Notes under the pieces: model-generated
Database searches by the model: none
What the model was told of the DNA's origin: nothing
The model's input: only the letters and a program-made list of their open reading frames with translations
Translations under genes and position numbers: made by a program
Part shown: one piece after another, positions 1 to 5,692 of the stretch
How positions within the stretch are numbered: the first letter of the stretch is position 1
Layout: every line of letters starts with the position of its first letter
Assembly (NCBI GenBank): GCA_018224315.1
Contig: JAGTVF010000368.1
Location: 1 to 7,173 of the forward strand
DNA: 7,173 nucleotides
From: Desulfobacterales bacterium
GTDB lineage: Bacteria > Desulfobacterota > Desulfobacteria > Desulfobacterales > Desulfosalsimonadaceae
Reading direction: 5' to 3'

Positions 1-1
1 C

Positions 2-64
2 AAGGGCACCACCTTTACCATTTTTCTGCCGCTGGACGAAGACGGCCGCGACTGCTCAGTTTAG
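2..64 (+). CDS. Sensor histidine kinase, C-terminal end only (partial)
   Basis: Only the last 20 codons and the TAG stop are in the window; the gene begins upstream. The readable peptide, KGTTFTIFLPL followed by an acidic tail, matches the end of the HATPase_c ATP-binding domain of histidine kinases, where a G-x-G-T-x-F-x-I-x-L-P strand closes the fold. The stop lies 15 bases before the ATG of an NtrC-type response regulator, so the two are probably co-transcribed and form a cognate pair. The sensor domain, the phosphorylated His and any membrane segments are outside the window, so the signal cannot be inferred. Confidence 0.85.
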   Translation, partial: KGTTFTIFLPLDEDGRDCSV

Positions 65-79
65 GTAAAAGGATTGCAA

Positions 80-1474
80 ATGTCTGATACCATACTTGTT
101 GTTGACGACCAGGCCGATCTGCTCCTGGGCCTGGAGCGCACCCTGGCCATGGAGTTTGACTGCCGGGTACGGACTGCCCAAAGCGGCCCCCGGGCCCTGA
201 AAGTGCTTGAAAAAGAGCCGGTGGACGTGGTGCTGGCCGATATCTGCATGCCGGACATGAACGGCATTGAACTGTTAAAGCGCATCAAGGAACTCGATGC
301 CTCCATCACCGTGATCATCATGACCGCCTACGGCACCATTGAAACCGCGGTGCAGGCCATCCAGGAGGGGGCCTATGATTTTATCCAGAAACCCCTTGAC
401 GAAGACCGCCTGATCCATCTGCTGAAAAACGGCCTGGAATACAACCGCCTGGTGCGGGAAAACAATCGGCTCATGGAAAGATTGTGCGAAAAAGCCCCGT
501 TTGAAAACATGATCGGCAGCAGCCCGCCCATGCAGAAGGTGTTTCAGACCATCCAAATGCTGGCCCGCACGGATGTCACGGTGCTGATCCGGGGCGAGAC
601 CGGCACCGGCAAGGACATGGCCGCAAGGGCGGTCCATGGATTGAGCGCCCGGAAAAACGCCCATATGGTGACGGTCAACTGTCCGGCCCTGCCGGAAACC
701 ATTCTGGAAAGCGAGCTTTTCGGCCATCGCAAAGGCGCCTTTACCAGCGCCAATCAGGATAAAAAGGGCCTGTTTGATCAGGCCCACGGCAGCACCATTT
801 TTCTTGATGAAATCGGGGATTTGTCTTTGCCCGTGCAGACCAAGCTGCTTCGGGTGCTGGAAGACAAGCAGATCATGCCCCTGGGCGACAGCCAAAGCCA
901 TGAGGTGGATGTGCGCATTATTACCGCCACCAACCAGAACCTGGAGGAAAAGATCCAAAACCGGGAATTTCGGGAAGACCTGTATTACCGGCTAAACGTG
1001 GCGTCCCTGCATATGCCCCCGTTACAAGACATCCGCCAGGATATTCCCTTGCTGGCCGATCATTTTGTCAAAAAGATTGCCTGTGAAAACAATGCTGAGC
1101 CCAAGGTTCTGGCACCGGAAGTGGTGGATTATCTGTTAAACCGGAACTGGCCCGGAAATATCCGGGAGCTGGAAAACACCATCCGTGGCTGGTGCGCGCT
1201 GACCGCCGAGCCGGTTATCACTCTGGCCCATACCGGCAAAACCCCGCAAGCCAGGGTCCAGACGCCGGATGTCCGCCAGGTGGACGTGACCCGGCCCTAC
1301 AAGGATTTAAAGGCAGAGATCATCGACAGCTTTACCCTGGATTACCTGTGCCGGCTGCTGGCCCACACCAGCGGCAATATCAGCTTATCGGCCCAGATCA
1401 GCGGAATCAAACGCCAGTCCCTGCAGAAAATCATCAAGCGCTATAACGTGTCCGTGGAACAATACCGGTCATAG
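80..1474 (+). CDS. Sigma-54-dependent response regulator (NtrC/AtoC type)
   Basis: A 464-residue transcription activator with the full three-domain plan. The receiver domain (about 1-120) has the acidic pair D9/D10, phospho-acceptor D54, T82 and K104. The AAA+ sigma-54 interaction domain (about 143-370) has Walker A GETGTGKD (172-179), Walker B IFLDEI (240-245), probable arginine fingers R298 and R304, and WPGNIREL (357-364). A Fis-type helix-turn-helix lies at about 432-455. The sigma-54-contacting loop reads GAFTSA (219-224) instead of GAFTGA. ATG at 80 is preferred over the in-frame TTG at 74 because AAAAGGA (67-73) is well spaced from it. The preceding kinase is the likely partner, and a terminator follows. 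The strong sigma-54 promoter downstream at 1746-1761 is the obvious candidate target. Family assignment is firm; target and signal are inferred. Confidence 0.96.
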   Translation: MSDTILVVDDQADLLLGLERTLAMEFDCRVRTAQSGPRALKVLEKEPVDVVLADICMPDMNGIELLKRIKELDASITVIIMTAYGTIETAVQAIQEGAYDFIQKPLDEDRLIHLLKNGLEYNRLVRENNRLMERLCEKAPFENMIGSSPPMQKVFQTIQMLARTDVTVLIRGETGTGKDMAARAVHGLSARKNAHMVTVNCPALPETILESELFGHRKGAFTSANQDKKGLFDQAHGSTIFLDEIGDLSLPVQTKLLRVLEDKQIMPLGDSQSHEVDVRIITATNQNLEEKIQNREFREDLYYRLNVASLHMPPLQDIRQDIPLLADHFVKKIACENNAEPKVLAPEVVDYLLNRNWPGNIRELENTIRGWCALTAEPVITLAHTGKTPQARVQTPDVRQVDVTRPYKDLKAEIIDSFTLDYLCRLLAHTSGNISLSAQISGIKRQSLQKIIKRYNVSVEQYRS

Positions 1475-1524
1475 CCCGGTAAAAATCGTTCACAGTCCCC
1501 ATTTTTGACCCCGGATGACGCATC

Positions 1525-1566
1525 AAAGCGGCACTGCCACCTTCAGGCGGCAGTGCCGCTTTTTTT
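1525..1566 (+). terminator. Intrinsic terminator of the two-component operon
   Basis: A perfect 14-bp stem, AAAGCGGCACTGCC (1525-1538) with its complement (1549-1562), and a 10-base loop. The run of seven T (1560-1566) overlaps the stem end. It begins 50 bases after the regulator stop and separates that operon from the sigma-54 unit downstream. Confidence 0.95.
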
Positions 1567-1632
1567 GTGGGCCCGGCTCTTTAACCTCCCCTGATTTTTA
1601 CGAAATACGCCTTTGGTCACAGCCTTTGCTGA

Positions 1633-1672
1633 CATGCCGTGTTTTGTGCGCCCATGCCGCCCAAAGGCGGCA
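1633..1672. promoter_or_regulatory. Candidate activator binding region (upstream activating sequence)
   Basis: A perfect dyad TGCCGCC-CAAA-GGCGGCA spans 1655-1672, centred about 108 bases before the predicted sigma-54 start site. Overlapping it, CATGCCG occurs twice (1633-1639 and 1653-1659), exactly 20 bases apart, so both copies face roughly the same side of the helix. An imperfect dyad GTCACAGC/GCTGAC lies just upstream (1616-1633). Distances near -100 are typical for NtrC-family enhancer sites. That the adjacent response regulator binds here is an inference, and which repeat is the true operator cannot be told from one copy. Confidence 0.45.
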
Positions 1673-1715
1673 GTTTCGAAAAGGGCAATGGCAGCTCTTG
1701 TGTTAAATCTAATTT

Positions 1716-1728
1716 AATCAAGTTGTTA
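1716..1728 (+). promoter_or_regulatory. Probable IHF binding site
   Basis: AATCAAGTTGTTA matches the IHF consensus WATCAANNNNTTR at every defined position. It lies at about -56 to -44 relative to the predicted start site, between the candidate enhancer dyad and the -24 element, inside an AT-rich stretch. IHF commonly bends DNA at this place in sigma-54 promoters to bring the activator to the polymerase. The consensus is short and AT-rich, so a chance match is possible, but the position strengthens the call. Confidence 0.6.
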
Positions 1729-1745
1729 TAAATAGTGGTGCAGAT

Positions 1746-1761
1746 TGGCACCTTTATTGCT
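1746..1761 (+). promoter_or_regulatory. Sigma-54 (-24/-12) promoter of the transporter unit
   Basis: TGGCACCTTTATTGCT fits the sigma-54 consensus TGGCACGNNNNTTGCW with one mismatch (C for G at the seventh base). The flanking bases also fit the extended consensus on both sides. If C1760 is -12, transcription starts near 1772, giving a leader of about 86 bases before the ATG at 1858. The gene just upstream encodes a sigma-54 activator, which makes local control likely. Confidence 0.9.
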
Positions 1762-1796
1762 CATAAGAGCGACGAAAAATTGCAACCCTGTCATTC

Positions 1797-1833
1797 GTGC
1801 CTGTTTTGCAAGCCGGGCAGGCACATTTTTTTT
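1797..1833 (+). terminator. Terminator-like hairpin in the 5' leader (possible attenuator)
   Basis: GTGCCTG (1797-1803) pairs perfectly with CAGGCAC (1818-1824) around a 14-base loop, with possible T-G wobble pairs extending the stem inward. It is followed by eight T (1826-1833). This has the form of an intrinsic terminator but sits between the sigma-54 promoter and the Shine-Dalgarno sequence of the transporter. The self-complementary hexamer TTGCAA occurs before the hairpin (1780-1785) and again inside the loop (1806-1811), so the two copies could pair and compete with or cap the hairpin. No known riboswitch class is recognised and no leader peptide with a start codon is visible. The structure is seen in the sequence; control by attenuation is inferred. 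Confidence 0.6.
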
Positions 1834-1857
1834 ATTTCAATTTTCAAGGAGGATAAA

Positions 1858-3615
1858 ATGGCTGAAAACATTGAGCAAAGAAGTCCCGACGATGAAGTGG
1901 TAATGGACAAGCCCACCAGCCAGTGGTCTGATTTATGGAAAAAAGAGGATTACATGGCCATATGGCTCGGATTTGTGATCCTGCTGGTGGGTGTGCTGAT
2001 TTATTTCAACAATGCGCCCTCGGACATGGACCAGACCATTTCCAGGGCCAATGCCACCCTGGAAGAGCAGGCTGACCGGGCCCCGTTTAAAACCATTGAA
2101 TGGTTCCAGGCCATGGATGCCAAGTCCAAGCTAAAGGCCACAAGTTCATCCATCGGCAGCACCATCAAGGAGTTTACCAGCAAACCCCACGGCTGGAGCG
2201 GCAACCCGGTGCATGCATTCTACATGGACGAGCAAACCGCTGCTGAAATCCGCCGCAAAGCCACTGTGAAATACGAGACCGCCAGTCAGAGAGCCGAAGC
2301 CGCGCTGGCCGAAGCCCGGCAGGCCCAGCAGGCCGCAGCAGCGGCGGGTTTTAACAATGAATCGTTAAACAAGCAGGCCTTTGACGAGATCACCCAGTGG
2401 CGCGAGGCCCGGGCAGATGCCGCGTCTGCAAAAAAGAAAACCGGGGTGTCGGCTTATAACCAGATCCCGCACCTCATCGGCCTGATGATTGTCCTGGCGG
2501 TGTTTTTCGGCATCGGCATGAAGTTTATGGGAAAATCCTTTGGTCAGTTCGCAAAGGGCTTTTTGTTTGTGTTTTTGATTGCGATTCTGGCCTATACGGC
2601 CGCAGGCAATGCCACCATGAAGCATTACGGAATCGGCTATGCCGCCTGGGCCATTTTGTTCGGCCTGATTATCAGCAACACCGTGGGCACGCCCAAATGG
2701 GTCATGCCGTCGGTGCAGACCGAATATTTTATTAAAACCGGCCTGGTGCTGCTGGGCGCAGAAATCCTTTTCGGAAAAATCCTTTCCATTGGTGTTCCCG
2801 GAATCTTTGTGGCATGGGTGGTCACGCCCACGGTTTTGATCACCACCTATATTGTGGGCCAGAAACTGATCAAAATTCCTTCCAAGACCCTGAACATGAC
2901 GGTTTCCGCTGACATGTCCGTGTGCGGTGTGTCTGCGGCCATTGCAACGGCTGCGGCCTGCCGGGCCAAAAAAGAGGAACTGACCCTGGCAGTGGGCTTG
3001 TCTCTTGTGTTTACTTCCATTATGATGATTGTGATGCCGGCTTTTATCAAGGCCGCGGGCATACCCGAAATCCTGGGCGGCGCCTGGATGGGCGGCACCA
3101 TTGACGCCACCGGTGCCGTGGCCGCAGCCGGGGCGTTTCTTGGGGAGCGGGCCCTGTATACGGCCGCCACGGTCAAGATGATCCAGAACGTGCTCATCGG
3201 GGTTATCGCATTCGGCGTGGCTGTCTACTGGTGCGCCAAGGTGGACTGTGCCCCGGGCCAGCGGGTTTCGGCCATTGAAATCTGGCATCGGTTCCCGAAG
3301 TTTGTCATCGGGTTTATCACCGCATCTGTTGTGTTTTCTTTCATGTATTCGAGCATAGGTGCAGATGTTTCCTATGCGGTCATTGATCACGGTGCGCTGC
3401 GGGGCATGTCTAAGATTTTCCGGGGCTGGTTTTTCTGCCTGGCCTTTGTGAGCATCGGACTGGCCACCAATTTCCGGGAGCTCAGGGATTATTTCAAGGG
3501 CGGAAAACCGCTGATTCTTTATGTCTGCGGCCAGACCCTGAATTTGTGCCTCACGCTTTTGATGGCATACATCATGTTCTACAAGGTGTTTCCGGAAATC
3601 ACCGCAAGAATCTAA
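1858..3615 (+). CDS. YeiH-family (putative sulfate exporter) membrane transporter with soluble insertion
   Basis: A 585-residue inner-membrane protein of the UPF0324/YeiH family (Cons_hypoth698; putative sulfate exporter family). The core, about 203-578, has roughly ten hydrophobic segments. It includes two glycine/alanine-rich family stretches that probably lie inside the membrane: SADMSVCGVSAAIATA around C356, and GGTIDATGAVAAAG starting at 412. Ahead of the core come a charged N-terminus, one membrane helix (about 34-50) and a soluble domain of about 150 residues (51-200) that ends in an Ala/Glu/Gln-rich, coiled-coil-like stretch. Typical YeiH proteins are near 350 residues and lack this part. 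ATG 1858 is chosen because AAGGAGG precedes it; an in-frame GTG at 1735 would read through the promoter. A small membrane protein follows after 37 bases. The substrate is not proven for the family; sulfate, sulfite or another small anion is a guess. Confidence 0.88.
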   Translation: MAENIEQRSPDDEVVMDKPTSQWSDLWKKEDYMAIWLGFVILLVGVLIYFNNAPSDMDQTISRANATLEEQADRAPFKTIEWFQAMDAKSKLKATSSSIGSTIKEFTSKPHGWSGNPVHAFYMDEQTAAEIRRKATVKYETASQRAEAALAEARQAQQAAAAAGFNNESLNKQAFDEITQWREARADAASAKKKTGVSAYNQIPHLIGLMIVLAVFFGIGMKFMGKSFGQFAKGFLFVFLIAILAYTAAGNATMKHYGIGYAAWAILFGLIISNTVGTPKWVMPSVQTEYFIKTGLVLLGAEILFGKILSIGVPGIFVAWVVTPTVLITTYIVGQKLIKIPSKTLNMTVSADMSVCGVSAAIATAAACRAKKEELTLAVGLSLVFTSIMMIVMPAFIKAAGIPEILGGAWMGGTIDATGAVAAAGAFLGERALYTAATVKMIQNVLIGVIAFGVAVYWCAKVDCAPGQRVSAIEIWHRFPKFVIGFITASVVFSFMYSSIGADVSYAVIDHGALRGMSKIFRGWFFCLAFVSIGLATNFRELRDYFKGGKPLILYVCGQTLNLCLTLLMAYIMFYKVFPEITARI

Positions 3616-3652
3616 TCGCTCAATTTGGGCAATCATAAGAAGGATGTCAGTT

Positions 3653-3967
3653 ATGGCGAAAAGCTGGAACAAATCAAATGACCGGGGCCCGGGCGCAGGA
3701 GCTGAAAAGGCGCCCGGGGGGCTGCGGGGTGTGGCCGGGCTTCTGGTGAGCATGGGATTGATTTACATGTTTATGTTTCATCTGGGCCCGGCCCTGGAAC
3801 AAAGCGCCTGGATCAAGCCCATGGCCGATTTCATCGAGGAACGAAATATTGAATCCAGTATGTATTTCTACACTGAGGTCGAAGAGTTCTCTGATGCCCG
3901 GTTAAACTGGCAGCATACCATGACTTATGCGCCCCGGTCTTTGACAGAGCCGCCGCTTCAGCCGTAA
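3653..3967 (+). CDS. Small single-span membrane protein, probable transporter partner
   Basis: A 104-residue protein of no family I recognise. A basic, Gly-rich N-terminus (K3, K7, R11, K19, R25) precedes one hydrophobic helix (about 27-48), so the positive-inside rule puts the N-terminus in the cytoplasm. The C-terminal part, about 56 residues, would lie outside and is rich in acidic and aromatic residues (FIEERNIESSMYFYTEVEEF at 60-79, W86). ATG 3653 is chosen because GAAGGA (3639-3644) lies 8 bases before it; an in-frame ATG at 3644 overlaps that ribosome site. It starts 37 bases after the transporter stop with no terminator between, and a palindromic terminator follows its own stop, so the two form one operon. 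An accessory or stabilising subunit of the transporter is a plausible role but is inferred from position only. Confidence 0.8.
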   Translation: MAKSWNKSNDRGPGAGAEKAPGGLRGVAGLLVSMGLIYMFMFHLGPALEQSAWIKPMADFIEERNIESSMYFYTEVEEFSDARLNWQHTMTYAPRSLTEPPLQP

Positions 3968-3983
3968 AACCCTCCCTCAAAAA

Positions 3984-4022
3984 GCCGGGCGGCCAATTGG
4001 CCGCCCGGCCTTGTCTCTTCTT
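3984..4022 (+). terminator. Palindromic terminator of the transporter unit
   Basis: A 26-bp perfect palindrome (3984-4009) gives an 11-bp all-GC stem GCCGGGCGGCC with an AATT loop. The downstream tract is T-rich but broken (TTGTCTCTTCTT), and five A precede the stem. It begins 16 bases after the small membrane gene. The weak T tract means that termination may be partial. Confidence 0.8.
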
Positions 4023-4024
4023 GA

Positions 4025-4109
4025 AAAATCCTCCGGGATTTTCCGGATTGTACCCCATCTGCTGCGTCAGATGCAGCCTCGCATGGTTGATTATAGCGAG
4101 TCTGCATCT
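4025..4109. repeat. Cluster of overlapping inverted repeats
   Basis: Three dyads crowd the stretch after the palindromic terminator. AAAATCC (4025-4031) pairs with GGATTTT (4036-4042). CATCTG (4056-4061) pairs with CAGATG (4068-4073). AGATGCAGCCTCGC (4069-4082) pairs with GCGAGTCTGCATCT (4096-4109) at 13 of 14 positions across a 13-base AT-rich loop. The second and third share the same arm, so they exclude each other. The arrangement resembles a REP-like or small palindromic intergenic element, or an operator upstream of the promoter at 4130-4157. No protein is encoded here. Confidence 0.6.
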
Positions 4110-4129
4110 TCTTTGTATCTCCGGCAAAC

Positions 4130-4157
4130 TTGAAAATTGCTCAATTTCGGATATACT
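4130..4157 (+). promoter_or_regulatory. Sigma-70-type promoter for the CoA ligase gene
   Basis: TTGAAA (4130-4135) and TATACT (4152-4157) each match the housekeeping -35/-10 consensus at five of six positions, with a 16-base spacer. The predicted start near 4164 leaves a leader of about 67 bases before the TTG start at 4231. It lies after the upstream terminator, so the ligase gene is probably transcribed independently. Confidence 0.65.
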
Positions 4158-4218
4158 GTTTCATGGTTTTGAGCCTTTCGGCCAAGAGCCGATATCTCCG
4201 TTAAACCCTGAGATGATC

Positions 4219-4225
4219 AGGAAGG
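4219..4225 (+). promoter_or_regulatory. Ribosome binding site that favours a TTG start
   Basis: AGGAAGG stands 5 bases before the in-frame TTG at 4231. The alternative ATG at 4213 has no purine-rich ribosome site in front of it and itself overlaps the approach to this site. The site therefore decides for TTG. If ATG 4213 were used, the protein would gain six residues (MIRKVK). Confidence 0.65.
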
Positions 4226-4230
4226 TCAAA

Positions 4231-5613
4231 TTGAAACAAAAATCCCTTTTTGCCAGCTTCGATGCATTGTTTCATCCTGAAAGCGTGGCCATTGTGGGCC
4301 TGCCCCAGGGCATGAAGACCGGAAAACTTTTTTTGCTGGCCCTGCAGGACATGGGCTTTGCCGGTCCCATTTACCCGGTCAACCCCAATGCCGAAACCAT
4401 TGACGGCCTTGCCTGTTACCCGGAAGTGGCCGCCATTGAAGGCCCTGTGGATCTGGCCATTGTGCTGGTGGGCCGGGACGCCGGCCCGGCGGTGGTCCGG
4501 CAGTGCGCGGAAAAAGGGGTAAAGGCGGTGGTGCTGTTTACCGCGGGCTACAGGGAAACCGGCAGTGAAAAGGGCCGGCGCATGGAAGAAGAAATGGTTG
4601 CCACAGCCCGTGCTGCGGGCATGCGCCTGTTTGGGCCCAACTGCATGGGGCTTTACGTGCCCGCCGCCGGACTTTCTTTTTTCCCGGGATTGTGCCGAAA
4701 GCCCGGACGCCTTGGGCTGATCTCCCATTCCGGCTCCCTGGCCAACATCATCGGCCGGGAAGCGGAGAAAAAGGGACTGGCCTTCAGCAAGGCCGTGAGC
4801 CTGGGAAACGAAGCCGATGTCCAGAGCGCGGACCTGTTTTCCTATTTTGCCCGGGACCCGGAAACCGGTGTGATCGGCGCCTATTTGGAGGGTATCACCG
4901 ACGGCCGGTATTTTTTTGACGCCCTGAAAGCCGCGGCTGCGGCAAAACCCGTGGTCCTGTGGCGGGTGGGCCTGACCGCCGAAGGCGGCCGGGCCGCATC
5001 TTCCCACACCGGTGCCATGGCCGGATCCACGCGGGTTTGGCAGGGCCTGATGCGCCAGTGCAATGCAGTACCTGTTGAAGGCTGGGATCAATGGGTGGAT
5101 ACCATGACGGCGTTTTATCTGCTGCCGCCGGTATCCGGCCGGCGCATGGCCATTATTTCCGGCCCCGGGGGCCTGGCGGTTTCCGCAGCCGAGGCTGTGG
5201 GCCGCCAGGGCCTGGAACTGGCCCAATTGTCAGAAGATACCAAAACGCGCCTGGCCGACGTTGTGCCGCCCACGGGCACCAGTCTGTCCAATCCCGTGGA
5301 TGTGAGCCTCAACGCCCATATGGACATGAATATTTTTGCCGGGGCCGCGGAAATCACCGCGGCCGATGCCGGGGTGGACGCGGTTTGCGTCATTGGCTCG
5401 GGCCTGGATGAAAACACCAACAACGCCTATATCGATGCCATGATCCGGGCGCAGCACTCCTCGGGCAAGCCGTTTCTCATCGTGGGCATTGCGGGCATGC
5501 CCGCAGATACCGGCCCGCGCCTGTGCAGCGCAGGGGTGCCGTTTTTTGAGACCCCGGAACGCGCCATGGCCGCATATGCCCGGGTGGCCGGGTATTACGG
5601 CCGCCGGGCATAA
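4231..5613 (+). CDS. Acyl-/acetyl-CoA synthetase (NDP-forming), alpha-subunit type
   Basis: A 460-residue cytoplasmic protein of the acyl-CoA synthetase (ADP-forming) alpha-subunit family, which makes ATP or GTP from an acyl-CoA, phosphate and NDP, or runs in reverse. A CoA-binding Rossmann domain comes first (about 12-108; SVAIVG near 18-23, YPVNPN later), then two succinyl-CoA-ligase-like domains. GPNCMG (135-140), SHSGS (165-169) and the segment GNEADVQSADL are typical. SHTGA contains H259, which aligns by motif with the phosphorylated catalytic His of this family. The length equals a separate alpha subunit. The ATP-grasp beta domain, often fused in bacteria, is absent here, and no beta gene follows within the window. 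A partner encoded elsewhere, or a role other than full ligase activity, must be assumed. Acyl substrate unknown. Confidence 0.88.
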   Translation: MKQKSLFASFDALFHPESVAIVGLPQGMKTGKLFLLALQDMGFAGPIYPVNPNAETIDGLACYPEVAAIEGPVDLAIVLVGRDAGPAVVRQCAEKGVKAVVLFTAGYRETGSEKGRRMEEEMVATARAAGMRLFGPNCMGLYVPAAGLSFFPGLCRKPGRLGLISHSGSLANIIGREAEKKGLAFSKAVSLGNEADVQSADLFSYFARDPETGVIGAYLEGITDGRYFFDALKAAAAAKPVVLWRVGLTAEGGRAASSHTGAMAGSTRVWQGLMRQCNAVPVEGWDQWVDTMTAFYLLPPVSGRRMAIISGPGGLAVSAAEAVGRQGLELAQLSEDTKTRLADVVPPTGTSLSNPVDVSLNAHMDMNIFAGAAEITAADAGVDAVCVIGSGLDENTNNAYIDAMIRAQHSSGKPFLIVGIAGMPADTGPRLCSAGVPFFETPERAMAAYARVAGYYGRRA

Positions 5614-5650
5614 ACCCGCCTTAATTGTTGAAAATACCTGTTCTTGTGCC

Positions 5651-5678
5651 TATTGTTGTAAAGCAGTTTTGAACAATA
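5651..5678. repeat. Inverted repeat before the exported-protein gene
   Basis: TATTGTT (5651-5657) and AACAATA (5672-5678) form a perfect 7-bp dyad with a 14-base spacer. A further ATTGTTG lies at 5624-5630, 28 bases before the same heptamer at 5652-5658. It occupies the 79-base gap between the ligase stop and the next ATG. It may be an operator or a weak RNA hairpin. No convincing promoter pair or terminator is seen in the gap. Confidence 0.35.
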
Positions 5679-5692
5679 AACAGGCAGGGGAA

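Larger units (their letters stand above)
1475..1857. other. 383-bp intergenic region between regulator and transporter
   Basis: No credible gene is present. The stretch holds the terminator of the two-component operon (1525-1566), an AT-poor segment with repeats that could bind an activator (1616-1672), an AT-rich segment with an inverted repeat TTAAAT-CTA-ATTTAA (1703-1717) and an IHF-like site, a sigma-54 promoter, and a leader of about 86 bases with a hairpin. These parts lie in the order and at the spacings usual for enhancer-dependent promoters. Confidence 0.8.

Noticed and set aside
1515..1706. Small + strand reading frame of 63 codons
   Set aside because: It crosses the intrinsic terminator and the enhancer region, has no ribosome site, and encodes no recognisable protein feature.
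1735..1857. N-terminal extension of the transporter from GTG 1735 (41 extra residues)
   Set aside because: It would translate the -24/-12 promoter and the leader hairpin, has no ribosome site, and the ATG at 1858 has a strong AAGGAGG.
2365..3753. Long minus-strand reading frame (462 codons) opposite the transporter
   Set aside because: The translation is rich in His, Gly, Arg and Gln with no motif, and it spans the transporter and the start of the small gene; it is an antisense shadow of GC-biased codons.
3997..4230. Upstream extension of the CoA ligase by 72 residues or more
   Set aside because: It would start inside the palindromic terminator and run through the inverted repeats and the sigma-70 promoter; family similarity starts only near residue 10 of the chosen protein.
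4201..5226. Minus-strand reading frame (341 codons) opposite the CoA ligase
   Set aside because: Same shadow character, no ribosome site or family motif, and the + strand frame is a clear enzyme.
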